Below are positions 34,901 through 43,776 of a DNA stretch of 64,000 nucleotides, piece by piece. Position numbers and translations under genes: made by a program. Below the pieces are notes generated by a model, which was given only the letters and a program-made list of their open reading frames with translations, was not told where the DNA came from and did not search any database. Source of the stretch: Herbiconiux aconitum. Lineage in GTDB: Bacteria; Actinomycetota; Actinomycetes; Actinomycetales; Microbacteriaceae. Position 1 is the stretch's first letter. Every line of letters starts with the position of its first letter. The DNA is taken from positions 2,294,001 to 2,358,000 of the forward strand of contig NZ_JANLCM010000001.1 of NCBI RefSeq assembly GCF_024979235.1. The letters run 5' to 3'.

Positions 34901-36535
34901 CCGACTCGCCGCTCTCCCCGCCTGGCGGCCCGAGAACAGGCACCCACCCAAGAAGGTGCCCTCGAGCGCCCGGTAGCCGTGCATCCCGCCTCCACCGAAG
35001 CCGCTCACTTCACCGGCGGCATACAGACCGGCGATCGGTGCTCCGGATGCGTCGAGCACGCGTCCGTCGAGATCCGTCGACACCCCACCGAGGCTCTTGC
35101 GGGTGAGGATGTGCAGCTTCACGGCGATCAGCGGCCCAGCCTTCGGGTCGAGCAGCCGGTGCGGTTTGGCGGCCCGGATCAGCTTGTCCCCGAGGTAACG
35201 CCGGGCGCCGCGCACCGCGGTGATCTGCGCATCCTTCGTGAAGGTGTTGGCGATCTCGCGATCCCGCGCGAAGACTTCGCGGGTCACGCGGGCCGCATCG
35301 AGCGCACCGGACGGCTCGAGTCGCGCCATGCCGTGCAGCAACTCCGGCAGTGTGTCGGCCACCACGAAGTCGACGCCCCGCGACTTGAACGCCTCCACTG
35401 GACCGGGAGCGCCCGGACGGATGCGCTGCGCCAGCAACCGCAGGTCCTTGCCCGTGAGATCGGGGTTCTGCTCACTGCCCGAGAGGGCGAACTCCTTCTC
35501 GATGATCGACTGCGTCAGCACGAACCAGCTGTAGTCGTAGCCCGTGCCCAGGATGTGTTCGAGGGTGCCGAGCGTGTCGAATCCGGGGAACAGTGGCACC
35601 GGCAGCCGCGCGCCCGTCGCATCCAGCCACAGCGACGACGGCCCGGGGAGGATGCGGATGCCGTGCAGCGGCCAGACGGGGTCGAAGTTCGTGATGCCTT
35701 CCGTGTAGTGCCACATCCGGTCGGTGTTCACGAGACGGGCTCCGGCGCGCTCGCTGATGGCGAGCATCCGGCCGTCGACGTGCTCGGGAACGCCGGACAG
35801 CATGGTGGCCGGGGGAGCCCCGAGCCGCGAGGGCCATGAGGCACGAACCAGGTCGTGGTTGCCGCCGATGCCGCCGCTGGTCACGATGACGGCGCCGGCC
35901 GACAACTCGAAGTCGCCCACCACGTCCCGTGAGCTCGATTCGCCGCGCGCGGCCGAGCTCGGCGCGAGCACCGCGCCGCGCACACCGGTGACGATGCCGT
36001 CCGAGGTCACGATCTCGTCGACGCGGTGACGGTGCAGGATGCTCGCCCGCCCGTCGTCGAGGCCCGCCCGGAACCGCGCGATGAACGGCGCGAGTACCCC
36101 GGGGCCCGTGCCCCAGGTGATGTGGAAGCGCGGCACGGAGTTGCCGTGCCCGTTGGCCGTGTAGCCGCCACGCTCGGCCCAGCCCACCACGGGGAAGAAC
36201 CGTACGCCGCGTTCGTGCAGCCAGGCCCGCTTCTCACCGGCCGCGAACTGCAGGTAGGCCTCGGCCCATTTCTTCGGCCAGTCGTCTTCGGGGCGGTCGA
36301 AGCCGGCGCTGCCGATCCAGTCCTGCCGGGCGAGCTCGAGACTGTCGCGCACGCGCATCCGTCGCTGCTCCGGGCTGTCGATGAGGAAGATGCCGCCGAA
36401 CGACCACCAGGCCTGCCCACCGAGGGATGCCGCGGGCTCCTGCTCCACGATCGTCACCTGCTTGCCGGCATCCAGCAGTTCGCAGGCAGCCACCAAGCCG
36501 GCGAGACCGGCCCCCACCACGATCGCGTCTGGCAT
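34898..36535 (-). CDS. FAD-binding dehydrogenase (KstD/fumarate-reductase-like)
   Basis: This 545-residue flavoprotein has the N-terminal dinucleotide-binding motif VVGAGLAGLVAACELLDAGK and the FAD-contacting SLGGQAWWSFGGIF. The active-site region is HITWGTGPGVLAPFI. The C-terminal flavin segment is GLYAAGEVSGFGGGGMHGYR, followed by FLGGCLFSGRQAG. It belongs to the 3-ketosteroid delta-1-dehydrogenase-like family, and the substrate is unknown. No heme or membrane segment is seen. It is the last gene of an operon after a truncated globin (39 bases) and mscS. A family C repeat begins at its TAG stop. Confidence 0.9.
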   Translation of the reverse strand: MPDAIVVGAGLAGLVAACELLDAGKQVTIVEQEPAASLGGQAWWSFGGIFLIDSPEQRRMRVRDSLELARQDWIGSAGFDRPEDDWPKKWAEAYLQFAAGEKRAWLHERGVRFFPVVGWAERGGYTANGHGNSVPRFHITWGTGPGVLAPFIARFRAGLDDGRASILHRHRVDEIVTSDGIVTGVRGAVLAPSSAARGESSSRDVVGDFELSAGAVIVTSGGIGGNHDLVRASWPSRLGAPPATMLSGVPEHVDGRMLAISERAGARLVNTDRMWHYTEGITNFDPVWPLHGIRILPGPSSLWLDATGARLPVPLFPGFDTLGTLEHILGTGYDYSWFVLTQSIIEKEFALSGSEQNPDLTGKDLRLLAQRIRPGAPGPVEAFKSRGVDFVVADTLPELLHGMARLEPSGALDAARVTREVFARDREIANTFTKDAQITAVRGARRYLGDKLIRAAKPHRLLDPKAGPLIAVKLHILTRKSLGGVSTDLDGRVLDASGAPIAGLYAAGEVSGFGGGGMHGYRALEGTFLGGCLFSGRQAGRAASR

Positions 36536-36574
36536 GCGACTCCTTCGTCGTCGGTTACTCGTGACCGGTATTCG

Positions 36575-36979
36575 TCACTCGTCGAAAGTATTCACCATCG
36601 CATGCGCTGCGCGCTCGAGGTAACCCCAGAGGATTTCTCTGTCGAGCGGCGACAACTCGATCGAGTCCACGGCCACCTGCATGTGTGCGAGCCAACGGTC
36701 GCGCGCATCCGGGTTGACCTTGAATGGGTTGTGGCGCATCCGGAGCCGCGGATGCCCGCGCTGCTCGCTGTAGGTGCCCGGCCCGCCCCAGTACTGCTCG
36801 AGAAAGAGGGTGAGTCGCTCGACCGCGCCGTCCCAGTCGTCGGCCGGATACATCGGCTTCAGCACGGGATCGGTCGCCACGCCCTCGTAGAACTTCGTCA
36901 CCAACGCCACGAAGGTCGGGTGCCCGCCGATCTGCTCGTAGAACGGATGCTCGGGCATTTTCGGAGAGATCTCGATCAC
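36575..36979 (-). CDS. glbO: Truncated hemoglobin, group II (trHbO)
   Basis: This 134-residue 2-on-2 globin binds heme and O2/NO. PFYEQIGGHPTFVALVTKFYEGV carries the B10-type Tyr. The proximal His is in RGHPRLRMRHNPF. The G8-type Trp is in DARDRWLAHM. Group II globins in actinobacteria handle NO or deliver O2 to membranes. The GTG at 36979 is used; a start seven codons later (MPEHPFYEQ) is possible. It begins 3 bases after the mscS stop and lies 39 bases before the FAD-dehydrogenase, so it may pass electrons to or from that flavoprotein. Confidence 0.93.
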   Translation of the reverse strand: MIEISPKMPEHPFYEQIGGHPTFVALVTKFYEGVATDPVLKPMYPADDWDGAVERLTLFLEQYWGGPGTYSEQRGHPRLRMRHNPFKVNPDARDRWLAHMQVAVDSIELSPLDREILWGYLERAAHAMVNTFDE

Positions 36980-36982
36980 GAT

Positions 36983-37975
36983 CTAATTGTGTCCCTTCGA
37001 GCCCGATTGCGTGGGCTCGCTGGTGGCGACCGACTTGGTGCGCGGCGGCCGTGCACCTTTCACGCTGGTCGCGCCCTCGAAGCCCGAGAGCACGACCGTG
37101 TTCAGAGACGGCAAGGTCACGTCGAGCTCGTCGAGCGCCCGCTTCAGGCGGATGCGCAGATCGCGGGCCACGTCGTCCTTCGCCGAGGTGCGCGTCTTCA
37201 CCACGACACGGATGACGAGTGCTTCGGCCGAGATCGACTCCAGGCCCCAGATCTCGGGCTTCTCGATCACCCGCGAGCGCCACTTGGGCTCGTTCGACAT
37301 GGTGACGGCGGTTTCGAGGATCTTGTCCTGCACAACGTCGAGATCGGCGTCATAAGGAATGGCGAGGTCGATGATGACGCGGGCCCAGCCCTGCGACATG
37401 TTGCCGACCCGCAGGATCTCGCCGTTGCGCACGAACCAGAGGGTTCCGTTCACGTCACGCACCTGGGTGACACGAATGCCGACCCCCTCGACCACGCCGG
37501 TGGCCGGGCCGAGGTCGACGACGTCGCCGACGCCGAGCTGATCCTCGAACACCATGAACAGGCCGTTCAGCACGTCTTTCACGATGTTCTGCGCGCCGAA
37601 GCCGAGACCGGCGCCGAGAGCTGCGGTGAGCAGCGCGAGCGAGCCGAGCACGGTCGGGTCGATCGTGTTGACGAGCAGGATGACACCGACCACGACGATC
37701 GTGACGTTGATGACGTTGGTGAGCACCGTTCCGAGCGTGCGTGTGCGTTGCACGATGCGCACCGCAGCCAGAGGCGAGGCGTTCAGCGCCTGGGTGTCGG
37801 TGACGTTCTGCTTCTTCTTGACCCCGTTGACCACCTGATCGACCAGGCGTCGCACGGTGAAGAGCAGAATTCCTCGCAGCACGATCGCGCCGATGATGAT
37901 GACGAGGATGCTGATGGGCACTCGGTAGTCGTTGAGGAACGAATTGAAGTTCGCCCAGATCGTGTTCCAGTCCAT
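36983..37975 (-). CDS. mscS: MscS-family mechanosensitive channel
   Basis: This 330-residue small-conductance mechanosensitive channel has about three N-terminal hydrophobic helices (ISILVIIIGAIVLRGILLF, TLGTVLTNVINVTIVVVGVILLV, VLGSLALLTAALGAGLGFGAQ). The third is the pore helix with the Gly/Ala pattern, followed by the beta domain (GVGDVVDLGPATGVVEGVGIRVT). The cytoplasmic C-terminal part is charged. It relieves osmotic down-shock. It is the first gene of the mscS-trHbO-FAD operon. The C-terminal tail of about 40 residues is basic and disordered. Confidence 0.92.
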   Translation of the reverse strand: MDWNTIWANFNSFLNDYRVPISILVIIIGAIVLRGILLFTVRRLVDQVVNGVKKKQNVTDTQALNASPLAAVRIVQRTRTLGTVLTNVINVTIVVVGVILLVNTIDPTVLGSLALLTAALGAGLGFGAQNIVKDVLNGLFMVFEDQLGVGDVVDLGPATGVVEGVGIRVTQVRDVNGTLWFVRNGEILRVGNMSQGWARVIIDLAIPYDADLDVVQDKILETAVTMSNEPKWRSRVIEKPEIWGLESISAEALVIRVVVKTRTSAKDDVARDLRIRLKRALDELDVTLPSLNTVVLSGFEGATSVKGARPPRTKSVATSEPTQSGSKGHN

Positions 37976-38081
37976 ATGGGGAAGATCCTACGGGCCGACT
38001 CTTGGCAGAAGCTCAGTGCCGGGTTGCGCGCGCCCGCTCACACCTCGCTACCATGAGGCACCCCTAGCGGAGGAGGACCCC

Positions 38082-38663
38082 ATGGGCAAGGTGGTCATGT
38101 ACAGCTCGGTGTCGGTGGACGGCTTCATCGCCGACGAGAACGATCAGCCCGGACCGCTGTTCGACTGGTTGACCGGTGGTGACGTCGCGTTGGACGAGAG
38201 CGGTGTGCTGAAGGTGTCGCAAGCGTCCTACGACTACATCCGGCCGTACTGGGATCAGATCGGGGTGACGATCGCCGGCCGCCATGTCTTCGACCTGACG
38301 GACGGCTGGGACGGCACGCCTCCGAGCGGGATCGACCACGTGGTGGTCGTGACGCACCGGCGTCGACCTTCGGGCTGGGGCCTCGAGGCACCGTTCCATT
38401 TTGTCGACGGCGTCGAGGCAGCTGTGGCCAAGGCGCAGGAACTGGCCGGTGACCGCATCGTGGAGGTCGCCGCCGGCGACGTCGGTGGCCAGGTGCTGGC
38501 CGCGGGCTTGGTCGACGAGGTGCGGATGGATGTCGTTCCCGTCGTGTTCGGCGCCGGCAAGCGCTACTTCGGACCGATCGACGCCCAGCACCTGTTAGAA
38601 GGCCCCGACGACGTCATCCAGGGCGACCGAGTGCTGCACGTGCGCTATCGAGTCCGCCCCTGA
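38082..38663 (+). CDS. DHFR/RibD C-terminal-like reductase
   Basis: This 193-residue protein starts GKVVMYSSVSVDGFIADENDQPG, the signature of RibD_C/dihydrofolate-reductase-like proteins. The NADPH-binding segment is DQIGVTIAGRHVFDLTDGWDG. VAAGDVGGQVLAAGLVDEVRMDVVPVVFGAG is split here across the conserved strand-helix-strand. The substrate is probably a pteridine- or pyrimidine-like compound. The ATG has GGAGGAGGACCC just upstream. It is divergent from mscS and convergent with pepN across family C copy 2. Confidence 0.88.
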   Translation: MGKVVMYSSVSVDGFIADENDQPGPLFDWLTGGDVALDESGVLKVSQASYDYIRPYWDQIGVTIAGRHVFDLTDGWDGTPPSGIDHVVVVTHRRRPSGWGLEAPFHFVDGVEAAVAKAQELAGDRIVEVAAGDVGGQVLAAGLVDEVRMDVVPVVFGAGKRYFGPIDAQHLLEGPDDVIQGDRVLHVRYRVRP

Positions 38664-38773
38664 CCGACTTGGGGCCCGGCCCAGTCCTCATTGCGCAGCT
38701 TGTCGCGCGATGGCGCGGCCTGTCGCACTGGCGCAGGCCGCGGGACACGACGCAACAGGCCGCTCCCGAACGC

Positions 38774-38888
38774 CCCAGGGTGAGCGCGAGGCCGCGCAAG
38801 CGACCTCACGCGAACATGTCGCGCGGCGCCGGGCAAGGACCGGCGACGCCCGAGGAGGCCGCGCGAAGCACGGCCCCCGAGGCAACTA
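38774..38888 (-). repeat. Family C structured 3'-UTR element, copy 2
   Basis: 115 bases directly after the pepN TAG stop on the reverse strand: two hairpins, the CGACATGT box (38814-38821, read on minus), the stem-loop with GGTCGC / GCGGCC, and CCCTGGG at the end. It has the same length as copy 1 with about 92 percent identity. The neighbouring genes are unrelated to those beside copy 1. Confidence 0.9.
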
Positions 38889-41438
38889 AGAAGCGTCCCG
38901 CCCCTGCGCCGCCAGCGCCCGATCCACTCCCGCGAGGTTCTCGATCACCAAGCGCCGCAACGCCGGAATGCCCTCGTTCGCCGGGTCGTCGAGCCACGCC
39001 TGGGTCGCATCCCGCAGCTCCTGGTTCGCCAGTGCGGCGGGGTACAGCCCGTTGATGACGGAGGCGGCGATCGCGTAGCTGCGGTTCGCCCAGAGCGGCT
39101 GCAGCGCCTCGAAGTAGCGCGGAACGAGCGGCGCGAACAGCGCCGGGTCGCTGCCACGCTGGAAGCCGAGGCCGGTGGCTCGCACGATCGCGTTCGGGGC
39201 CGTGTCGGTGTCGACCAGTGACGCGAACGCCGCAGCCTTGCCCTCGGGTGTCGGGATGGCCGCGGTGGCGTGCGCCGCCGACTGCTGGCCCGACGCGGTG
39301 TTGTCGGCCTCGAGGGTGGCGTCGATCTCGGCCTGACCGGCCCGGCCTCCCGCGACGAGCGCGATGAGCAGCTCCCAGGTGAGGTCGGTGTCGATATCGA
39401 GGCCCTCGAGCATCACGGTGCCGTCGTGCAGGTGCGCCACGTTCTCGAGCTGCTCGTCGGTGCTGGCGAGGGCGGCGAAGAACTTCACGAACTGGAACTG
39501 CGCATCCGATCCCGGCGCGGCGTCGAGTGCGAGCTTCCACAGCGCGTCGGCGGCGGTGCGGATCGTCTCGGTGCGTGCATCCGGAGCCACGTATTGCGTT
39601 GCCGTGAGCACCAACTGGCCCAGCACGGTGCGGATCGTGGTCGACTCCGTCTCAGTGGCGATGTTGCCGAGCACCAGGCGCACGAAGTCGCGGCCGCGGG
39701 TCTCGGCGTCACGCGTCGCGTCCCAGGCCGAACCCCACACCAGCGATCGGGCCAGCGGGCTCTCGATCGACGCGAGGTGCTCGATCGCGATGTCGAGCGA
39801 GTACGCATCCAGGCGGATCTTCGCGTAGGCGAGGTCGTCGTCGTTCAGCAGCACCAAGTCGGGCCGCTCACGGCCCACGAGCTCCGGCACCTCGGTGCGC
39901 GTGCCGTCGACGTCGAGTTCGACCCGGTAGTCACGCACGAGGCGGTCGTTCGCGACGTTGTAGAAGCCGATCGCCAGACGGTGCGGGCGGATGGTGGGAT
40001 AGTCGAGCGCTGCTTCCTGCAGCACGGCGAACGAGGTGATGATCCCATCCGCGTTCACCTCGATGGCGGGCCGCAACGTGTTCACCCCCGCGGTCTCGAG
40101 CCAGAGCTGCGACCATTCGGTGAGGTCGCGGCCGCTCGTGGTCTCGAGCTCGGTGAGCAGGTCGTTCAGCTCGGTGTTGCCGAACTGGTGCTTGTTGACG
40201 TAGGCGGCGACGCCGGCCATGAACTCGTCCTGACCGACCCAGGCCACGAGCTGCTTCAGCACCGAGGCGCCCTTGGCGTAGGTGATGCCGTCGAAGTTCA
40301 CCTGCACGTCTTCGAGGTCGTTGATGGTGGCGACGATCGGATGCGTCGACGGCAGCTGATCCTGCCGGTAGGCCCAGCTCTTCTCCATCGCGGCGAAGGT
40401 GGTCCAGGCTTCTTTCCACTCGGTGGCTTCGGCCGTCGCGAGCGTCGACATGTATTCGGCGAACGACTCGTTCAGCCATAGGTCGTTCCACCAGCGCATG
40501 GTCACAAGATCGCCGAACCACATGTGGGCGAGCTCGTGCAGGATCGTCACGACCCGGCGCTCGCGCACCGCATCGGTCACCTTCGAGCGGAACACGTAGG
40601 TCTCGGTGAAGGTCACCGCGCCCGCGTTCTCCATGGCGCCCGCGTTGAACTCGGGCACGAAGAGCTGGTCGTACTTCGCGAAGGGGTAGGGGAAGTCGTA
40701 CTTCTCCTCGTAGAACGCGAAGCCCTCGCGGGTCTTCTCGAAGATGTAGTCGGCATCCATGTACTGCGAGAGAGAAGCGCGCGAGAACACGCCGAGCGGG
40801 ATGACTCGGCCATCGGCGCTGGTGAGTTCGCTTCGCTCCACGATGTACGGACCGGCGACGATGGCCGTGATGTACGAGGAGATGCGCGGGGTGGGCTCGA
40901 AGGTCCACGTCGCGGTCTCGCCAGGATTGGCCGTCACGGGCTCGGGCGTGGGGGAGTTCGACACGACCTCCCAGTAGTCGGGGGCGGTGACGGTGAAGGT
41001 GAAGGTGGCCTTGAGGTCGGGCTGCTCGAACACCGCGAACATGCGGCGCGAGTCGGGCACCTCGAACTGGCTGTAGAGGTAGACCTCGTCGTCGACCGGA
41101 TCGACGAAGCGGTGCAGGCCCTCACCCGTGTTGGTGTACTCCATGTCGGCGTCGACCACGAGCGTGTTCTCGGCTTTGAGAGCGGGCAGCTGGATGCGCA
41201 CGCCGTCGGAGACGGTGGCGGGGTCGAGCGACTCGCCGTTCAGCGTCACGGCGTGCACCGTGCGCGTGATGGCGTCGATGAACGTCGACGCCCCCTCGGT
41301 GGCCGTGAAGGTGACGGTGGTGGTGCTGCGGAACGTCTCGGGACCTGTTGTGAGGTCGAGCACGACGTCGTAGCTCTTCGTTGCGAGGAGCGCAGCGCGC
41401 TCCTGGGCTTCGGCTCGGGTGAGGTTTTCTCCTGGCAC
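38886..41438 (-). CDS. pepN: Aminopeptidase N
   Basis: This 850-residue M1 zinc aminopeptidase of the cytoplasm removes N-terminal residues from peptides. The substrate motif is FNAGAMENAGAVTF. The zinc site is HELAHMWFGDLVTMRWWN, and the second Glu lies in LWLNESFAEYMSTLA. The ERAP1-like C-terminal helical domain fills the last 350 residues. The N-terminus MPGENLTRAEAQERAALLATKSYDV is typical of actinobacterial PepN, and length is normal. It is a single gene facing the DHFR-like gene. Confidence 0.97.
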   Translation of the reverse strand: MPGENLTRAEAQERAALLATKSYDVVLDLTTGPETFRSTTTVTFTATEGASTFIDAITRTVHAVTLNGESLDPATVSDGVRIQLPALKAENTLVVDADMEYTNTGEGLHRFVDPVDDEVYLYSQFEVPDSRRMFAVFEQPDLKATFTFTVTAPDYWEVVSNSPTPEPVTANPGETATWTFEPTPRISSYITAIVAGPYIVERSELTSADGRVIPLGVFSRASLSQYMDADYIFEKTREGFAFYEEKYDFPYPFAKYDQLFVPEFNAGAMENAGAVTFTETYVFRSKVTDAVRERRVVTILHELAHMWFGDLVTMRWWNDLWLNESFAEYMSTLATAEATEWKEAWTTFAAMEKSWAYRQDQLPSTHPIVATINDLEDVQVNFDGITYAKGASVLKQLVAWVGQDEFMAGVAAYVNKHQFGNTELNDLLTELETTSGRDLTEWSQLWLETAGVNTLRPAIEVNADGIITSFAVLQEAALDYPTIRPHRLAIGFYNVANDRLVRDYRVELDVDGTRTEVPELVGRERPDLVLLNDDDLAYAKIRLDAYSLDIAIEHLASIESPLARSLVWGSAWDATRDAETRGRDFVRLVLGNIATETESTTIRTVLGQLVLTATQYVAPDARTETIRTAADALWKLALDAAPGSDAQFQFVKFFAALASTDEQLENVAHLHDGTVMLEGLDIDTDLTWELLIALVAGGRAGQAEIDATLEADNTASGQQSAAHATAAIPTPEGKAAAFASLVDTDTAPNAIVRATGLGFQRGSDPALFAPLVPRYFEALQPLWANRSYAIAASVINGLYPAALANQELRDATQAWLDDPANEGIPALRRLVIENLAGVDRALAAQGRDAS

Positions 41439-41533
41439 TGGTTGCTCTCCTTTTCGATTGCCCGATCAGCCTAATGGGGGCGCCCGGTCAGGGCATCCGG
41501 CATATCCGCAGGGGGCGCGTGGTTCGATGAAAC

Positions 41534-42145
41534 ATGACCTCTTCGAAGACAGCTGTTGATTTCTGGTTCGACCCCTCGTGCCCCTGGGCGTGGATGACCT
41601 CCCGCTGGGTCGACGAGGTGGCGGAGCACCGTGACCTCGACGTCACCTGGCACATCATGAGCCTCGCGGTGCTGAACGAGAACAACGACGACATCTCCGA
41701 TTCGTACAAGGCGTTCTTTCCCCGCGCTCTCCGCTACACCCGCCTCGTGGCCGCGGCCGCAGAGCTGCACGGGCAGCAGGTGGTGAAGCCGCTTTACGAC
41801 GCGCTCGGCACCCGCATCCACCCGGGCGGTTCCGTCGACCCCGACGAAGTGATTCCGGCGGCGCTCGCCGAGGTCGGCCTGCCGGCGTCGCTCGCCGCCT
41901 ACTCCGAGTCCGACGAGTACGACCCGCAGATGCGTGCCTCCCACTTCGACGGCATCGACCGGGTGGGCCAGGATGTCGGAACCCCCGTGATCGCGGTGAA
42001 CGGGACCGCCTTCTTCGGACCCGTGATCAGCCCGGTGCCCACCGGCGAGATGGCGCTGACGCTGTGGGACGGGGTGGTGGCCGCGGCGTCGTACGACGGG
42101 TTCTTCGAGATCAAGCGGTCGCGGACTAGGGAGCCGCAGTTCTAG
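41534..42145 (+). CDS. Mycothiol-dependent nitroreductase Rv2466c-like (DsbA family)
   Basis: This 203-residue thioredoxin-fold protein has N-terminal VDFWFDPSCPWAWMTSRWVDEV. The redox motif is CPWA: the first Cys is kept and the second is Ala, whereas I recall Mycobacterium Rv2466c with CPWC. The helical insert is MSLAVLNENNDDISDSYKAF, and the cis-Pro region reads DVGTPVIAVNGTAFFG. It probably uses mycothiol for reduction of disulfides or nitro compounds, here perhaps by a monothiol mechanism. It is divergent from pepN. A terminator hairpin and family C copy 3 follow. Confidence 0.88.
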   Translation: MTSSKTAVDFWFDPSCPWAWMTSRWVDEVAEHRDLDVTWHIMSLAVLNENNDDISDSYKAFFPRALRYTRLVAAAAELHGQQVVKPLYDALGTRIHPGGSVDPDEVIPAALAEVGLPASLAAYSESDEYDPQMRASHFDGIDRVGQDVGTPVIAVNGTAFFGPVISPVPTGEMALTLWDGVVAAASYDGFFEIKRSRTREPQF

Positions 42146-42168
42146 GGGGTACCGCTCCGCCGCTCTTC

Positions 42169-42199
42169 GGGCTCGCCCGGCCTTCGGCTGGGCGGGCCC
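42169..42199 (+). terminator. Terminator hairpin after the nitroreductase gene
   Basis: GGGC-T-CGCCC pairs with GGGCG-GGCCC around a GGCCTTCGGCT top, followed by TTATT. It lies 23 bases after the stop and before family C copy 3, so copy 3 would be transcribed only by read-through. Confidence 0.6.
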
Positions 42200-42205
42200 T
42201 TATTG

Positions 42206-42290
42206 CTCGCGCCGCCGCTGCTGCGGCGCGAGGCGACATGTTCGCGTGAGGTCGCTTCGCGGCCTCGCGCTCACCCTGGGTCGATGAGCG
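42206..42290 (+). repeat. Family C structured 3'-UTR element, copy 3
   Basis: The perfect hairpin CTCGCGCCGC / GCGGCGCGAG (42206-42232) is followed by the box CGACATGT (42234-42241), then the stem-loop TTCGCGTGA-GGTCGC / GCGGCC-TCGCGCTCA (42241-42273) and CCCTGGG. The orientation is the same as the nitroreductase gene. From 42291 to 42420 nothing further was recognised. Confidence 0.9.
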
Positions 42291-42420
42291 CGGCCTGCGG
42301 CCTGCGGTCTCGTTGCCCACGGCGTTTGGGATGAGGCTGCGGCCCGCAAATCCCGGTCTCGCTGCCTCCGTCCTCCCGTACGGGAGGAGGAGACGCACAC
42401 GACGGCCGTATGCGGGGGTC

Positions 42421-43215
42421 TTACCGCGCTGCTCCTCCCGAAAAGAGGGTGCGGGTCAGGTGGAGAGTGGCGGCGGCGAGCACCGTGGCTGCGGCCAGCC
42501 AGCCGCCGGCCGTCTCCACGACTCCGAGCGCGAGGTCGAAGGCTCCGGACGCGCCGGCGCGGTGCGACGTGGTCGCGAGGGCGACGGCGCCTCCGGCCGC
42601 CGTGCCCGCCGCCACCACCGACCAGAAGAAGACCGCCGAGGCCCGGCGGGCGTCGCCCGGCCGGGCGAACGGGCGGCGCCGGATCAGCCACACCGTCAGC
42701 CAAGCCGTGACCGCGACGAGCCCCAGCAGCGAGCTCACGTAGTGCAGCCAGACGGCGAGGGGGAGTCCCGCGAGACGCTCGTCGAGCGCGGGGAGGAGCA
42801 CGCCGCCCCAGCGTCCGGCGTGGGTGAAGCCGTCCCAGACGACGTGGGTCAGCACCCCGATTGCCAACGCGGCGACAAGCAGCGCGATGCCGGCCGCCGT
42901 CGTACCGAGCGACCGCCATCCGTCGGCCGCTGTGCCCGACCACTCGCTCGGCAGCCGCTCGGCCAGCGCCCGGGGTAACACCTCCCGAGCCACCGGTCGC
43001 ACCACGACCCGCCACAGCGCGAACGCCACGAACGCCAGCACCAGCCCGGTCAGCGGAAACCACGGCAGCTCGTGCGTCGACCCGTAGTCGAAACCCACGG
43101 GAAGGAACAGCGGTAGATCGGGCGCCATGGCTCCGGCGGCGACGGCCCCGGCCGGCAGCGCCGTGCGCACGAACGGCACCGCGACGATCGCATGGCTCAC
43201 GGTGAACGGCACCAC
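42421..43215 (-). CDS. DUF4184-family integral membrane protein
   Basis: This 264-residue protein has about six to seven hydrophobic helices. Its N-terminus, MVPFTVSHAIVAVPFV, and the conserved GAMAPDLPLFLP, HELPWFPLTGL and LTHVVWDGFTHAGRW match DUF4184. The His and Asp residues resemble membrane metal-dependent hydrolase families such as YdjM/LexA-binding, but activity has not been shown. It is divergent from rpiB. The stop is 131 bases beyond family C copy 3. Confidence 0.85.
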   Translation of the reverse strand: MVPFTVSHAIVAVPFVRTALPAGAVAAGAMAPDLPLFLPVGFDYGSTHELPWFPLTGLVLAFVAFALWRVVVRPVAREVLPRALAERLPSEWSGTAADGWRSLGTTAAGIALLVAALAIGVLTHVVWDGFTHAGRWGGVLLPALDERLAGLPLAVWLHYVSSLLGLVAVTAWLTVWLIRRRPFARPGDARRASAVFFWSVVAAGTAAGGAVALATTSHRAGASGAFDLALGVVETAGGWLAAATVLAAATLHLTRTLFSGGAAR

Positions 43216-43258
43216 GGCAGCGTACCCGCCTGTGCTCTCCCAGCAATAAACTCATCCC

Positions 43259-43747
43259 ATGCGAATCCACATCGGCACCGATCACGCCGGGCTCGACTTC
43301 AGCAAGCAGATCCAGAAGCACCTCACCGCCGCCGGTCACGAGGTCATCGATCACGGCCCCGAGTCGTACGACCCCATCGACGACTACCCGTCGTTCTGCA
43401 TCAACGCCGCGCACGGAGTCGTCGAAGACCAGCGTGCCGGGGTCGAGGCACTCGGCGTCGTCTTCGGCGGATCGGGCAACGGCGAGCAGATCGCCGCGAA
43501 CAAGGTCGACGGGGTGCGCGCCGCCCTCGCCTGGAACGAGGCCACCGCCAAACTCGCCCGCCAGCACAACGACGCGAACGTCGTGGCCATCGGCGCCCGG
43601 CAGCACACCGTCGAGGAGGCGCTCGCCCTGATCGACTTCTTCGTCAACGAGCCGTTCTCGCTCGAGGAGCGGCACGCGCGCCGCATCGCTCAGCTCGCCG
43701 AGTACGAGACCACCGGCGCGATCGCCGGCCACCACATCGACGCGTAG
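43259..43747 (+). CDS. rpiB: Ribose-5-phosphate isomerase B
   Basis: This 162-residue enzyme interconverts ribose-5-phosphate and ribulose-5-phosphate in the pentose phosphate pathway. HIGTDHAGLDFSKQIQKHL is the phosphate-binding start. GGSGNGEQIAANKVDGVRAAL is the actinobacterial-type loop in which Glu, not Cys, is the catalytic base. DHGPESYDPIDDYPSFC lies in the middle. It starts a + strand run rpiB-nei-PaiB-amidohydrolase with short spacers, so these may be one transcript. Confidence 0.96.
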   Translation: MRIHIGTDHAGLDFSKQIQKHLTAAGHEVIDHGPESYDPIDDYPSFCINAAHGVVEDQRAGVEALGVVFGGSGNGEQIAANKVDGVRAALAWNEATAKLARQHNDANVVAIGARQHTVEEALALIDFFVNEPFSLEERHARRIAQLAEYETTGAIAGHHIDA

Positions 43748-43776
43748 CGCCCGCGTCGTCACCAGAGGGAGCACCG

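Noticed and set aside
34297..35106. Open frames running through the family C copies (also 38669-39055 and 42126-42398)
   Set aside because: They appear coding only because the repeats are GC-rich. The translations are Arg/Ala/Pro-rich and similar to each other only through the repeat.
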